Assembly (NCBI RefSeq): GCF_013705725.1
Contig: NZ_CP055481.1
Coordinates: forward strand, 4,030,001-4,094,000
Direction: 5' to 3'
Source of the DNA: Klebsiella sp. RHBSTW-00484
GTDB taxonomy: Bacteria > Pseudomonadota > Gammaproteobacteria > Enterobacterales > Enterobacteriaceae
DNA: 64,000 bases
Shown: positions 20,137-30,107 of the stretch, one piece after another
How the letters are laid out: every line of letters starts with the position of its first letter
How positions within the stretch are numbered: the stretch's first letter is position 1
Notes under the pieces: model-generated
Database searches by the model: none
What the model was told of the DNA's origin: nothing
Seen by the model: the letters and a program-made list of their open reading frames with translations, nothing else
Position numbers and translations under genes: made by a program

Positions 20137-22425
20137 ATGGAAAAAAATAACAATTTGCCGTTCAGCAGTTTCAACTCACTGACAATCTTCACCGGTTTAT
20201 GCCTGAGTCTCTCTCCGACCGGTCAAGTGCTTGCAGCGGACAGCACTGAAAAGAATGCTGGCGAAACGCTGGTGGTCGAAGCGCAAACTCCATCGCTGTA
20301 TGCGCCGACTCACTCCGCCGATCCTAAATTTTCTCGTCCGATCGCCGATACCACGCGAACGGTCACCGTTGTCTCTGAGCAGGTGATGAAGGATCAGGGC
20401 GTCACCAACCTCACCGATGCGCTGAAGAACGTTCCCGGCGTGGGCGCGTTCTTTGCTGGTGAAAATGGCAACTCCACCACCGGCGACGCCATCTACATGC
20501 GCGGCGCAGATACCTCCAACAGTATTTACGTCGACGGTATTCGCGATATCGGCAGCGTCAGCCGCGATACCTTCAACACTGAACAGGTTGAGGTCATCAA
20601 GGGGCCGTCTGGTTCCGACTACGGTCGCAGCGCGCCGACCGGTTCAATCAATATGATCAGCAAACAGCCGCGTCTGGACTCCGGCATCGATGCTTCCGCA
20701 AGCGTAGGTAGCGCCTGGTTCCGTCGCGGCACGCTGGATATCAACGAGACCATTGGCGAAACCAGCGCGGTGCGCCTGAATCTGATGGGTGAAAAAACTC
20801 ACGATGCAGGCCGCGACAAGGTGAAAAACGAGCGTTACGGCGTGGCGCCATCGGCGGCGTTCGGTCTTGGCACTGAGACCCGCTTGTACCTGAACTATCT
20901 GCACGTGACCCAGCACAATACGCCAGATGGCGGCATTCCGACTATCGGTCTGCCAGGGTATTCCGCCCCCAGCGCCAGCACCTCGGCGCTGAATCACTCC
21001 GGTAAAGTAGCCACCAGCAACTTCTACGGCACCAATTCCGACTACGATGATTCCACCACCGATACCGTGACGATGCGCTTCGAACACGATCTGAGCGACA
21101 CCACGACCATTCGGAACACTACCCGCTGGTCTCGCGTGAAGCAGGATTATCTGATGACCGCGGTGATGGGTGGAGCATCAAACATCACCCAGCCCAATCC
21201 TGGCGATGTCGGCAGCTGGACCTGGTCACGTCTGGCAAACACCAAAGACACCAGCAACAAGATCCTCACTAACCAGACTAACCTGACCTCGAAGTTCTAC
21301 ACCGGTTCCATCGGCCATGACGTCAGCACCGGTGTGGAATTCACTCGCGAAACGCAGACCAACTACGGGGTTTATCCGCTAACGCCGCCGGCGGTGAATA
21401 TTTATCACCCGAACAGCGATATCTCCATCGGCGGCCTGGACCGCAGCGGCGCCAACGCCAACGGGCAAACGGATACCTTCGGCGTTTATGCCTTCGACAC
21501 CCTGCAAATTACTCAGGACTTCGAACTTAACGGCGGGATCCGTCTGGATAATTACCAGACCAAATACGATAGCGCGAGCCTGTGCGGCGGAACCGGACGC
21601 GGTGCTATCGCCTGCCCGACGGGCGTAGAGAAAAATACGCCCGTCACCACCGTCGATACTTCCACCAGCGGTAACCTGGTAAACTGGAAAGCCGGTGCGC
21701 TGTATCATCTGACCAATAACGGCAATATCTACGTCAACTACGCCGTTTCTCAGCAGCCGCCGGGAGGCAGCAACTTCACCCTCGCGCAAAGTGGTACCGG
21801 CAACAGTGCCAACCGTACCGACTTTAAACCGCAGAAAGCAAAAACCAGCGAAGTCGGAACCAAGTGGGAGCTCATGGACAAGCGCCTGCTGCTGACCGCC
21901 GCCCTCTTCCGTACTGATATTGAAAACGAAGTCGAACAGAACGACGACGGCACCTATTCACAGTACGGTAAGAAACGCGTGGAAGGCTATGAGATCTCTC
22001 TGGCCGGTAACATTACTCCTGACTGGCAGGTTATCGGCGGCTATACCCAACAGCGCGCCAGCATTAGCGAAGGCGCGAATACCGCCCAGGATGGCACCAG
22101 CGCGCTACCGTATACGCCAGAGCACGCATTTACCGTCTGGAGCCAATATCAGGCCACTGACGCGCTCTCCGTTGGCGCTGGCGCACGCTACGTCGGCAGT
22201 ATGCATCGCGGCAGCGACGGCGCGGTCGGTACGCCGTCCTATACCGAAGGCTACTGGGTAGCGGATGCCAAGGTGGGTTATCGTATTAACCGTAATCTCG
22301 ACCTGCAGCTGAACGTCTATAACCTGTTTGATACCGACTATGTCGCCTCTATTAATAAGAGCGGCTATCGCTATCACCCGGGGGAACCACGGACCTTCTT
22401 GTTAACCGCCAATATGCATTTCTGA
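20137..22425 (+). CDS. fiu: Catecholate siderophore TonB-dependent receptor Fiu
   Basis: This outer-membrane TonB-dependent receptor takes up monocatecholate iron complexes such as dihydroxybenzoylserine and also catechol beta-lactams. The 762-residue product (760 in E. coli) has a signal peptide ending at VLAA (about residue 32), a TonB box ETLVVEA, the plug domain (about 65-190, with NVPGVGAFF and the EQVEVIKGPSG motif) and a 22-stranded barrel ending in LLTANMHF. It lies directly behind Fur boxes, with ybiX downstream in the same orientation. Confidence 0.97.
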   Translation: MEKNNNLPFSSFNSLTIFTGLCLSLSPTGQVLAADSTEKNAGETLVVEAQTPSLYAPTHSADPKFSRPIADTTRTVTVVSEQVMKDQGVTNLTDALKNVPGVGAFFAGENGNSTTGDAIYMRGADTSNSIYVDGIRDIGSVSRDTFNTEQVEVIKGPSGSDYGRSAPTGSINMISKQPRLDSGIDASASVGSAWFRRGTLDINETIGETSAVRLNLMGEKTHDAGRDKVKNERYGVAPSAAFGLGTETRLYLNYLHVTQHNTPDGGIPTIGLPGYSAPSASTSALNHSGKVATSNFYGTNSDYDDSTTDTVTMRFEHDLSDTTTIRNTTRWSRVKQDYLMTAVMGGASNITQPNPGDVGSWTWSRLANTKDTSNKILTNQTNLTSKFYTGSIGHDVSTGVEFTRETQTNYGVYPLTPPAVNIYHPNSDISIGGLDRSGANANGQTDTFGVYAFDTLQITQDFELNGGIRLDNYQTKYDSASLCGGTGRGAIACPTGVEKNTPVTTVDTSTSGNLVNWKAGALYHLTNNGNIYVNYAVSQQPPGGSNFTLAQSGTGNSANRTDFKPQKAKTSEVGTKWELMDKRLLLTAALFRTDIENEVEQNDDGTYSQYGKKRVEGYEISLAGNITPDWQVIGGYTQQRASISEGANTAQDGTSALPYTPEHAFTVWSQYQATDALSVGAGARYVGSMHRGSDGAVGTPSYTEGYWVADAKVGYRINRNLDLQLNVYNLFDTDYVASINKSGYRYHPGEPRTFLLTANMHF

Positions 22426-22470
22426 TCCACGATGGGGCGGCAACGCCCCGTTTCTTCAGGAGACAAAATC

Positions 22471-23148
22471 ATGATGTACCATATCCCCACCGTCCTTAGC
22501 CCACAGGAAGTGGACTATTTCACCGCCCAGCTCCAACAAGCCGATTGGGTTGACGGCCGCGTAACTACTGGCGATCAGGGCGCTCAGGTCAAAAATAACC
22601 AGCAGGTAGACACCCGCAGCAGCTTGTATGGTGAACTTCAGGCAACGGTAGTCGCAGCGCTGAATCGCAGTTCGCTGTTTTTTGCCGCCGCGCTGCCGAA
22701 AACCCTTTCCAGCCCGCTGTTTAACCGCTATCAGCAGAGTGAAACTTATGGATTTCACGTTGATGGTGCGGTGCGCAGTCAGGCCCAGGGCGGCTGGATG
22801 CGTACCGATCTCTCCGCCACCCTCTTTTTATCCGCCCCGGAAAGCTACGAGGGCGGCGAGCTGGTAGTTAACGACACCTATGGCCAGCACTCGGTTAAGC
22901 TCCCGGCTGGCGACCTGGTACTCTATCCTTCAAGTAGCCTGCACTGCGTCACCCCCGTTACAGTGGGTACCCGCGTGGCCTCATTCTTATGGGTTCAATC
23001 CATGATCCGCGACGATAAGCGCCGCGCCATGCTGTTTGATCTGGATGGCAATATTCAGAAGTTAAAAAGCCGCCACGGTGAAAGCGACGAAGTGCTGTCT
23101 CTGCTTAATCTGTACCATAACCTACTGCGCGAATGGTCAGAGATCTAA
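22471..23148 (+). CDS. ybiX: PKHD-type Fe(II)/2-oxoglutarate hydroxylase YbiX
   Basis: This 225-residue cytoplasmic dioxygenase has the Fe-binding triad visible as FHVDGA (His and Asp) and SLHCVTPV (His). The start at 22471 (MMYHIP) matches E. coli, with CAGGAG 8 bp upstream; an in-frame ATG 13 codons earlier is inside the intergenic gap. It lies 45 bp after fiu and is expected to be co-regulated by iron. The substrate is unknown; a role in processing imported siderophore has been suggested from the context. Confidence 0.94.
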   Translation: MMYHIPTVLSPQEVDYFTAQLQQADWVDGRVTTGDQGAQVKNNQQVDTRSSLYGELQATVVAALNRSSLFFAAALPKTLSSPLFNRYQQSETYGFHVDGAVRSQAQGGWMRTDLSATLFLSAPESYEGGELVVNDTYGQHSVKLPAGDLVLYPSSSLHCVTPVTVGTRVASFLWVQSMIRDDKRRAMLFDLDGNIQKLKSRHGESDEVLSLLNLYHNLLREWSEI

Positions 23149-23216
23149 GCCTTGTCTGGTCATTTTTTATCCCCATATTCTCTATACTAAAGAGAGACGA
23201 GATAACGAGGTGAACC

Positions 23217-23483
23217 ATGGCATCAGGCTGGGCAAATGACGACGCCGTGCAGGAGCAAATCGACAGCACCATTAATGATGCCATCGCGCGGGCGCGAAAT
23301 GAGCTTTCATCGGGTGAAAGCAACAAATTTTGTGAAGAGTGCGGAGAGCCGATTCCGGAAGCGCGTCGGCAAGCGGTTGCGGGAGTGAGATACTGTGTAA
23401 AGTGCCAACAAGATAAAGATTTACATAACAATACATTTTCAGGATATAATCGCAGAGGATCTAAAGATAGCCAGCTTCGCTGA
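23217..23483 (+). CDS. ybiI: DksA/TraR-family zinc-finger protein YbiI
   Basis: This 88-residue small protein has an N-terminal helix (DDAVQEQIDSTINDAIARAR) and a C4 zinc finger (CEECGEPI...YCVKCQ) of the DksA C4 type. It is too short to carry the RNA-polymerase-inserting coiled coil of DksA. The ATG follows AACGAGGTGAACC. It keeps its E. coli position after ybiX. Its function is not known. Confidence 0.93.
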   Translation: MASGWANDDAVQEQIDSTINDAIARARNELSSGESNKFCEECGEPIPEARRQAVAGVRYCVKCQQDKDLHNNTFSGYNRRGSKDSQLR

Positions 23484-23768
23484 CCGTCATTTACCTTTCA
23501 TTACCGCAGATCGCGTTATCTTTTCGCGCACGTTTTTTGGCAAACTGAGTGGCAAAATGTGCCCTTACCGCCCCGTGAACTTCGCTTCAACCCGTTTTCT
23601 CTTCGCGGGCTAAAATAATTTATTAATATTCAATAAATTAATAATCATTCAAAAAATTAGATTGAGATTGTTAATTTCCTTCGATTTTATCTCTCGCTCA
23701 AAACCGTGATACTTCTCACATCGACGAAACATCGTCACCTGTACAAGACAACCTGCGAGAGATTAATT
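23484..23768. other. AT-rich intergenic region upstream of ybiJ
   Basis: These 285 bp contain the ybiJ promoter region; 23610-23690 is strongly AT-rich with repeated TTATTAAT/ATTAATAA stretches. I see no gene in it. Confidence 0.4.
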
Positions 23769-24029
23769 ATGAAAACTATCAAATATGCTGCCGCCGCCAT
23801 CGCCCTTTCCGCTCTGTCCTTTGGTGCTTTCGCCGCTCAGCCGGTAACATCGGCCCAGGCAGAAAGCATGAACAAAATCGGTGTGGTTTCCGCTGAAGGC
23901 GCAATGACGCTGGATGGTCTGGAAGCTAAGCTGGCAGAGAAAGCCGAAGCCGCTGGCGCAACCGGCTACAGCATCACCTCTGCTAACACCGCGAACAAAA
24001 TTAGCGGTACCGCGGTTATCTATAAATAA
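23769..24029 (+). CDS. ybiJ: YbiJ, BhsA/McbA-family periplasmic protein (DUF1471)
   Basis: This 86-residue stress protein has a signal peptide ending AFA (residue 22) and one YhcN/BhsA (DUF1471) domain: MNKIGVVSAEGAMTLDGLEAKLAEKAEAAGATGYSI and the end GTAVIYK. It matches E. coli YbiJ better than McbA, which is absent here next to fiu. Family members are induced by metal, acid or biofilm conditions. The start at 23769 follows GAGAGATTAATT. Confidence 0.92.
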   Translation: MKTIKYAAAAIALSALSFGAFAAQPVTSAQAESMNKIGVVSAEGAMTLDGLEAKLAEKAEAAGATGYSITSANTANKISGTAVIYK

Positions 24030-24415
24030 TCGCCACAAATTCCTGTAGCAAGTAAGACCCTGTAACGCCACTGTTTCAACCCTGTAAGACCCTTTAATAC
24101 CCTTGCCTTGCCCGTTCATCTACTGGACGGGCTTTTTTTTAACGCTGCGTCAACATTTTCACCCCTTCCTACTTTTTATTGATATTAAACTCAACAATTA
24201 ATAAATAAGTGTTTTTGATATTTTTTTATTTACATATAAAAAACTGACAGACCCCACACTTTTAATTTTTTCACTTCCCATCCATTTTAGAATCCATGTT
24301 TAACTATGATGCGGTTAACGGTAACGCCATCTGAAATACCCCCATAAAACCGGCACATTCTAATCACATAAAATACAAATGTAACAATACATTTTCATTG
24401 ATAAGGATATAGCTC
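24030..24415. other. AT-rich intergenic region upstream of the EEP-fold gene
   Basis: The 386 bp begin with the ybiJ terminator and continue as AT-rich DNA (24160-24290 almost lacks G). Such composition is typical of H-NS-bound horizontally acquired regions. A possible ribosome site AAGGATA at 24402-24408 serves the next gene. No other gene is supported. Confidence 0.5.
24110..24140 (+). terminator. Terminator after ybiJ
   Basis: The GCCCGT...ACGGGC stem (24110-24132) is followed by eight T residues. Confidence 0.88.
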
Positions 24416-25519
24416 ATGAAATATTCAAAGATCATCCCCTTAATTCCGTTATCATTAATGCTATGGGCAACAGGAGCATTATCAGCGTCTCAGGAAGTCA
24501 AATTCATGACCTGGAACATCTGGCACGGTTCGCAGGACCGCCATCTGGCGCACGATATTGAATCTTTGCAGCCTAACGTGATGGTGCTTCAGGAGACTTA
24601 CAGCCGCCAGGACACGATTAAGGCGGCATTTGCGAAGGCTAATAATATTAAGCCGGAGAACGTGTTCAGTTACACTGTATCTTGTTTTTCCAATAAGCAA
24701 CATAACTTTACCGGCGCTCAAGACAGCTGTTTTCCTGGAAATTATGAAACCAACTCAGGGAATGGCTCTGCTGATAATCTGACCATCTGGTCTATCTATC
24801 CCATTACCGACTATAATACATTCGATGTTACAGAGACGGCAGTTAACACCCCTAAAATTAATCAATTTAATTACGGTGCGGTAAAACTAGATGTAAAAGG
24901 TACACCGTTATGGGTTGCTAATTTCTGGCTCACCTCATCCTATGGAGCAGAACAATATCTGAATCAACTTTATATTGATAAACGTGATGTTGAAATACGT
25001 CATTACGACAGTATGATTGATGAAAAGCAGGCCATAAAAGGAATACTCGACAAAGAAGCACACCGCGCCGACCAGGCACAGCAGGTTGTCGAAAAAAGCA
25101 AAATACTGCTGGATAACGCAGACAAAGAGCCCATTATTATGGCCGGAGACGGCAACTCCTTCTCTCACCTCGACTGGGCAGAAAAATGGCGCGACGGGCA
25201 CTACGGTTTAACGATACCTTTCCCGGTGTCTCAGGTATTCATGGCGGCCGGCCTGAAGGATTCGTACAGAGAAGCTCACCCAAATCCATTGATTTACCCT
25301 TGCTCAAGCTGGCAACCGCAGGCTGCTGATACACCTAAACCACGCACATGGTCAGATCGTGAGCCAACCATGACCGCTCCCGGACGTATTGATTACATTT
25401 ATTATAAAGGCAGTCGCTTATCCGTGAAGGAATCCGTCTGCGTGGGTAGCGTTGGCGGCGGCGCGACGGGAGGAACATCCGATCATGCAGCCGTCATGAC
25501 CACCTTTATTCTTAATTGA
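24416..25519 (+). CDS. Secreted endonuclease/exonuclease/phosphatase (EEP) superfamily protein
   Basis: This 367-residue protein has a signal peptide (cleavage likely after ALS, residue 23) and a complete EEP/DNase I-like fold: MTWNIWHGSQ (N), VMVLQET (Glu), the central GDGNSFSHLDW (GDxN), GRIDYIYYKG, and the terminal TSDHAAVMT (Asp-His). It has an insertion (about 190-225) rich in charged residues, predicted helical, and at least two Cys pairs suited to periplasmic disulfides. Such proteins are phosphodiesterases, nucleases or phosphatases; DNA, RNA or phospholipid substrates are all possible. Codon use is more AT-rich than in its neighbours, which suggests acquisition. The specific function is unknown. 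Confidence 0.78.
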   Translation: MKYSKIIPLIPLSLMLWATGALSASQEVKFMTWNIWHGSQDRHLAHDIESLQPNVMVLQETYSRQDTIKAAFAKANNIKPENVFSYTVSCFSNKQHNFTGAQDSCFPGNYETNSGNGSADNLTIWSIYPITDYNTFDVTETAVNTPKINQFNYGAVKLDVKGTPLWVANFWLTSSYGAEQYLNQLYIDKRDVEIRHYDSMIDEKQAIKGILDKEAHRADQAQQVVEKSKILLDNADKEPIIMAGDGNSFSHLDWAEKWRDGHYGLTIPFPVSQVFMAAGLKDSYREAHPNPLIYPCSSWQPQAADTPKPRTWSDREPTMTAPGRIDYIYYKGSRLSVKESVCVGSVGGGATGGTSDHAAVMTTFILN

Positions 25520-25581
25520 TTCTCCGTAGAAAGCGCGGCAGGGGAAGAAATTCCCACGCAACCTTAAATAATTGAGCAAGA

Positions 25582-25601
25582 GCCCGTACGCAGGTACGGG
25601 C
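25582..25601 (+). terminator. Possible terminator hairpin after the EEP gene
   Basis: GCCCGTAC-GCAG-GTACGGGC is a perfect 8-bp stem with no T run. It could end transcription weakly or protect the message. Confidence 0.45.
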
Positions 25602-25633
25602 CCAGAGTACTGACAAAGTACATTCTTCAGGGA

Positions 25634-25733
25634 TTCCCCCGGCGATGCGGCCCTACACGGGCCTAAAGAGAAACCGTAACATGATGATGTTATGGGTTTT
25701 GTAGGCCGTGCAAGGCGCTAGCCATCACCCGAC
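25634..25733. repeat. Pair of inverted REP elements (BIME)
   Basis: Two REP-like palindromes in opposite orientation lie between two convergent genes: CCCCCGGCGATGCGGC... (about 25636-25665) and GTAGGCCGTGCAAGGCGC... (25701-25733). The second resembles the enterobacterial REP consensus (GCCGGATG...CCTTATCCGGCCTAC) read in reverse. Confidence 0.65.
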
Positions 25734-25771
25734 AGAAATGCGAGCACAATATCTAAAACAGAACACGTTTT

Positions 25772-27106
25772 TTAGTCCACCAGTATAATTTTCAACGCAA
25801 ACAGCATTGCAACTGCAATAACGCACAGATTCAGCTCACGCCATCGTCCGCAGAAGATTTTCATGATGCAGTAAGCCAGAAAGCCAAGTGCAATCCCCTC
25901 GGTGATAGAGAACGTGAAAGGCATCATTACCGCCGTGATAAAAGCCGGAACTGACTCGGTAAAATCATCCCAGTCGATACGAGCGAGGCTGGATGTCATC
26001 AACACGCCTACGAAAATTAAGGCTCCAGCCGTTGCGTATCCCGGCACTATTTCAGCCAGCGGCGAAAAAAACATCACCAGCAAAAACAAAACGCCGACAA
26101 CCACCGCTGTAAGACCGGTCCTGCCTCCCACCGACACACCAGCCGTACTTTCGATATAAGCGGTCACCGATGAAGTACCTATAAAAGCACCGGCCACTGA
26201 ACTCAAACTGTCAACATACAGCGCCTTATGCATATTGGGGAATTTCCCCTCTTTGCCAATTAAACCCGCTTTATCCGTCACGCCGATTAGCGTCCCTGAA
26301 GAATCAAAGAGATTAATCAGCATGAATGAGAAAATAATACCGGCCAGATCCAGCGATAAGGCACCGCGTATATCCACTTCACCAATTACCCCGCTGATAC
26401 CAGACGGTGTGGAATAAACACCATTAAAATGAACATCGCCAAAAAATAATCCACAACATGATGTGACGACAATTGAAACCAGCACTGCAGCATGGAAATT
26501 TCGTGAAGAGAGAACGGCAATAATAAAAAAACCAACAATCCCTAATAACACGCTATGTGAACTCAAATCGCCAATGGCAACTAACGTATCTTTATTTGCA
26601 ACAATGACACCTGAATTTTTCAGCCCCATCATTGCAATAAACAACCCTATTCCGCTGGTGATACCTATGCGCAAACTTATTGGGATGTTTGCAATCATCC
26701 AGTAACGAATGCGAAAAAGCGTTAATAAAAACAACCCCACAGCGCCCCAGAATATTGCGCCCATCGCGGTCTGCCAGCTCATCCCCATCGCCCCGACAAC
26801 CACAAAGGCGAAAAAGGCGTTTAGCCCCATTGCGGGTGCCAGCGCAACAGGAAGATTTGCAATAAGTCCCATGGCAATGCTACCAATACCGGCAATCAAA
26901 CAAGTGGTGACAAAAACGACCTTCGCATCCATATGCGCCGCAGCTAGAATTTGTGGATTAACAAAAACGATATAAACCATCGTTAAAAACGTAGTGAGCC
27001 CGGCGATCGCCTCGGTGCGCACACAGGTATTATGCTGCTGTAGTTTAAAAAAACGGGAAAGACTGCTAGTACTCTGATGAATACTTTCGCTGCGTTCATT
27101 TTTCAT
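25772..27106 (-). CDS. adeP: Adenine permease AdeP (NCS2/AzgA family)
   Basis: This 444-residue inner-membrane H+-coupled high-affinity adenine permease belongs to the GXP/PbuG branch of NCS2 transporters. Conserved stretches are ALAPAMGLNAFFAFVV, SGIGLFIAMMGLKNSGVIVA, NLFDSSGTLIGVT and GTSSVTAYIES. Identity to E. coli AdeP (YicO) looks high along the whole length, and the start at 27106 (MKNERSES) aligns with it; in-frame ATGs at 27115 and 27145 are alternatives. It is divergent from ade, exactly as yicO and yicP are in E. coli, but the pair lies at a different chromosomal site here. Confidence 0.9.
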   Translation of the reverse strand: MKNERSESIHQSTSSLSRFFKLQQHNTCVRTEAIAGLTTFLTMVYIVFVNPQILAAAHMDAKVVFVTTCLIAGIGSIAMGLIANLPVALAPAMGLNAFFAFVVVGAMGMSWQTAMGAIFWGAVGLFLLTLFRIRYWMIANIPISLRIGITSGIGLFIAMMGLKNSGVIVANKDTLVAIGDLSSHSVLLGIVGFFIIAVLSSRNFHAAVLVSIVVTSCCGLFFGDVHFNGVYSTPSGISGVIGEVDIRGALSLDLAGIIFSFMLINLFDSSGTLIGVTDKAGLIGKEGKFPNMHKALYVDSLSSVAGAFIGTSSVTAYIESTAGVSVGGRTGLTAVVVGVLFLLVMFFSPLAEIVPGYATAGALIFVGVLMTSSLARIDWDDFTESVPAFITAVMMPFTFSITEGIALGFLAYCIMKIFCGRWRELNLCVIAVAMLFALKIILVD

Positions 27107-27188
27107 GTTTTTCATCCGCTGATGAAGAATAACTTCATGATACACCCACTGACTTTACTCTTTTTAAATCATACCTAACTCATAATTC

Positions 27189-27204
27189 AGTGATAGCTAT
27201 CACA
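27189..27204. promoter_or_regulatory. CRP-like palindrome between adeP and ade
   Basis: AGTGATAGCTATCACA matches the CRP consensus TGTGA-N6-TCACA except at one outer base, and its core GTGATAGCTATCAC is a perfect palindrome. It lies in the 194-bp divergent region, where it could act on either gene. Binding by another regulator is possible. Confidence 0.5.
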
Positions 27205-27300
27205 TCGTAAAAATCTATTTATCGATAAAATAAAAAACCACCACAGATGATAAAATGATAATTAAAGAATCAATTTGATAAATCAAAATGAGAAAATAAA

Positions 27301-29067
27301 ATGATAAATAAAATTAACTTTAAACATCACCAGATTAGTCGTCAAAACAGACAAGAATTGCTCGCCGTATCACGTGGAGAGGATATTGCAGATTATATTA
27401 TTGATAATGTCACTGTACTTGATTTAATTAATGGCGGGAGTTTCGCAGGCCCCATAGTGATAAAAAACCAGCATATTGCCGGTATTGGCCCAGAGTATGC
27501 CGATGCTCCGACTCACCAGCGTGTCGATGCCCGCGGAGCAACAGCAGTACCTGGCTTTGTTGATGCCCATTTGCATATTGAATCGAGCATGATGACCCCC
27601 GTTGCTTTTGAAACGGCAACTCTGCCGCGCGGCCTGACAACCATCGTTTGCGATCCCCATGAAATCGTCAATGTGATGGGGGAATCCGGCTTCGCCTGGT
27701 TTATTCGCTGCGCCGAACTGGCACAACAAAATCAGTATATTCAGGTTAGCTCCTGCGTCCCTGCCCTGAAAGGTTGCGATTTAAACGGTGCCGACTTTAC
27801 CCTTGAACAAATGCTCCGCTGGCGCGACCATCCCCTGGTCACCGGGCTCGCGGAGGTAATGGACTATCCCGGCGTTATCGCCGGAGAGCACGAAATTGCG
27901 GATAAAATAGACGCGTTCCTCCCCCTGACGATAGACGGTCATTGCCCGGGCCTGAGCGGTAAAACGCTTAATGCATATGTTGCTGCTGGCGTCGAAAACT
28001 GCCATGAAAGCTATTCTCAACAAGAGGGCCATGAAAAGCTACGGGCGGGAATGGGGTTAATGATCCGCGAAGGATCCGCTGCGCGAAATCTCGATTCGCT
28101 CGCGCCGTTAATCAATGAAATAAACAGCCCACAATGTATGCTTTGTACCGACGATCGTAACCCCTGGGAAATTGCCCATGAAGGCCATATCGACGCGCTT
28201 ATCCGCCGCCTTATTATCCAACACAATGTACCGCTGCATGTCGCTTACCGTATTGCCAGCTGGTCAACCGCGCGCCATTTCGGCCTGAAACATCTCGGAC
28301 TGCTGGCACCGGGAAAACAAGCGGATATCGTCCTGCTTAGCAATCCTCAGCAAGTTGAGGTACAGCAAGTGTTTATTAAGGGAATGCCTGTCGATGAACA
28401 CGCATTACTGCGCGCCGAGTCTGCAACGTTAGCAAAAACGCATCCCCCCTTAGGCAACACGGTTGCACGCCAGCCGGTATCCGCCGCCGACTTTTCCTTC
28501 GATTTCACTCCCGGCAGGCGCTATCGCGTGATTGAGGTCATTCCTAACGAGCTGATCACCGGCAATGGAGAGAGCCTGTATACCGGGGAAGGATTTGATC
28601 GAGAAGATATTTGCTTTATCAGCGTCCTGGAACGTTATGGCAAGCAAACCCCGCCTGCCTGCGGTCTACTGAGCGGCTTTGGCTTACGTGAGGGAGCGCT
28701 GGCGGCAACGGTTAGCCATGACAGCCATAACATCGTTGTTATTGGCCGTAGCGCGCAGGAGATGGCTACAGCGGTAAATCAGGTTATCTCAACCGGCGGC
28801 GGGTTGTGCGTCGTGCATAATAACCAGGTAGCGGCTCATTTGCCGCTACCTGTCGCCGGGTTAATGAGCACCGAAACGGCACAAACGCTGGCGCAGCAAA
28901 TAGGTTTGCTCAAAGCTGCTGGTAAACTCTGCGGCACTCTTCCCGACGAACCTTTTATCCAGATGGCGTTTTTATCACTACCGGTTATCCCAGCGCTCAA
29001 GCTAACCAGCCAGGGACTCTTCGATGGCAGTAAGTTCGATTTCACGTCGCTGGAAATCACTGAGTAA
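27301..29067 (+). CDS. ade: Adenine deaminase Ade
   Basis: This cytoplasmic metal-dependent amidohydrolase converts adenine to hypoxanthine and ammonia. At 588 residues it equals E. coli Ade (YicP). The metal-binding [11 protein letters not shown] (about 94), [10 protein letters not shown] (about 120), GHCPGL, ENCHESY and [10 protein letters not shown] are all present. With divergent adeP it forms an adenine uptake and deamination unit for nitrogen or purine salvage. Confidence 0.96.
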   Translation: MINKINFKHHQISRQNRQELLAVSRGEDIADYIIDNVTVLDLINGGSFAGPIVIKNQHIAGIGPEYADAPTHQRVDARGATAVPGFVDAHLHIESSMMTPVAFETATLPRGLTTIVCDPHEIVNVMGESGFAWFIRCAELAQQNQYIQVSSCVPALKGCDLNGADFTLEQMLRWRDHPLVTGLAEVMDYPGVIAGEHEIADKIDAFLPLTIDGHCPGLSGKTLNAYVAAGVENCHESYSQQEGHEKLRAGMGLMIREGSAARNLDSLAPLINEINSPQCMLCTDDRNPWEIAHEGHIDALIRRLIIQHNVPLHVAYRIASWSTARHFGLKHLGLLAPGKQADIVLLSNPQQVEVQQVFIKGMPVDEHALLRAESATLAKTHPPLGNTVARQPVSAADFSFDFTPGRRYRVIEVIPNELITGNGESLYTGEGFDREDICFISVLERYGKQTPPACGLLSGFGLREGALAATVSHDSHNIVVIGRSAQEMATAVNQVISTGGGLCVVHNNQVAAHLPLPVAGLMSTETAQTLAQQIGLLKAAGKLCGTLPDEPFIQMAFLSLPVIPALKLTSQGLFDGSKFDFTSLEITE

Positions 29068-29074
29068 AGCAGCG

Positions 29075-29094
29075 CCGCCCACAATGGCGGCGAT
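29075..29094. terminator. Hairpin between convergent ade and ybiB
   Basis: CGCCGCC...GGCGGCG lies in the 29-bp gap between the two stop codons. There is no clear T run. Confidence 0.4.
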
Positions 29095-29096
29095 GA

Positions 29097-30065
29097 TTAC
29101 CAGTGCTCAGCCACTTTTGCCAGTCCCTGTTCCAGAGTGGCTGCTTCCCCGGCAGCCACCAGACAGCAGGCCAGCTGGATTCTCAGCGACAGGGGTAGCG
29201 GTTCGCTCCCTGTCACACAGCGTTCAATCCAGCGCGCGGTAACCTCCGGGTCTTTTGACTCTGGTAGCGCAACAGCCTGCGCTGTACCCATATCCTGACG
29301 CTCGTTCAGCACACGCGTTCCAGCGGCATCAATCAGGCTAATCTGCGGGCAGCGCTGCGGGTTAGCATAGACTTCGCCTTCAGTACCGTGCATCAGCAAT
29401 GCCCGTCCGCCGATTTCAGTAAAGAATTTCGCCACCCGGGTGACGTATTCCGGATGAGAGACGCTCGACAGGCGCAGCGCCGCATCTTCCGCAAACGGCG
29501 TCGCCAGCTTGGCCAGAGTATGCGCGCTGTTGCGCACGCCCATACGCCAGCGTATCGCTAACTGTTTCTCCAGCGCTGGACAAAGCGCACCTATCGGGAT
29601 GTAAACCGGCTGATGGCTGTCCAATCGCGCCTGGGCCTGACCCGCGTGTCGCGTGGCAGGAATCCCCATCAGCTCGAAAATCGTTTCTGTGAGCACGCGG
29701 GTTGGATCATGACTCACGCCGTGCACCACCACCGGGAAACCGAGTTTATGCAGCAGGATGGCGATCAGCGGGGTCAGGTTTGCCTGTTTGCGCGCACCGT
29801 TATAGCTGGGGATGACAATCGGCATAGGTTTACCTGGCGGCGGCGTCAGGCTTAGCGTCTGCTGCTGCATCGCCTCGTAGAAGCCCTTCATCTCCGCTTC
29901 GCCTTCACCCTTGATGCGCAGGGCGATAAGGATGCCGCCCAGTTCGAGCTCGGGCACTTCGCCGCTAAGCACCCGCGAATAGAGCGCGCGGGCCGTTTCG
30001 ACATCCAGGTCACGGGCGTGGTTTTTCCCGCGCCCAACTTCTTTAATGATCTTGCTGTAGTCCAT
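29097..30065 (-). CDS. ybiB: YbiB, glycosyltransferase family 3-like nucleic-acid-binding protein
   Basis: This 322-residue TrpD2-type protein has the anthranilate phosphoribosyltransferase-like fold (GT3). E. coli YbiB is reported to bind nucleic acids rather than to act as an enzyme. Conserved segments are GRGKNHARDLD, LGGILIALRIKGEGEAEM, VIPSYNGARKQANLTPL and RNSAHTLAKL. The start at 30065 (MDYSKIIKE) follows AAGGAG. It lies 42 bp after dinG on the same strand and is likely cotranscribed with it under SOS control. Confidence 0.93.
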   Translation of the reverse strand: MDYSKIIKEVGRGKNHARDLDVETARALYSRVLSGEVPELELGGILIALRIKGEGEAEMKGFYEAMQQQTLSLTPPPGKPMPIVIPSYNGARKQANLTPLIAILLHKLGFPVVVHGVSHDPTRVLTETIFELMGIPATRHAGQAQARLDSHQPVYIPIGALCPALEKQLAIRWRMGVRNSAHTLAKLATPFAEDAALRLSSVSHPEYVTRVAKFFTEIGGRALLMHGTEGEVYANPQRCPQISLIDAAGTRVLNERQDMGTAQAVALPESKDPEVTARWIERCVTGSEPLPLSLRIQLACCLVAAGEAATLEQGLAKVAEHW

Positions 30066-30107
30066 CGAAGGCTCCTTTGAGCTTCTCACATCGTCGACAT
30101 TGCACCA

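Noticed and set aside
25634..25733. CRISPR-like repeated units
   Set aside because: Only two inverted palindromes are present, without regular spacers; they are REP elements.
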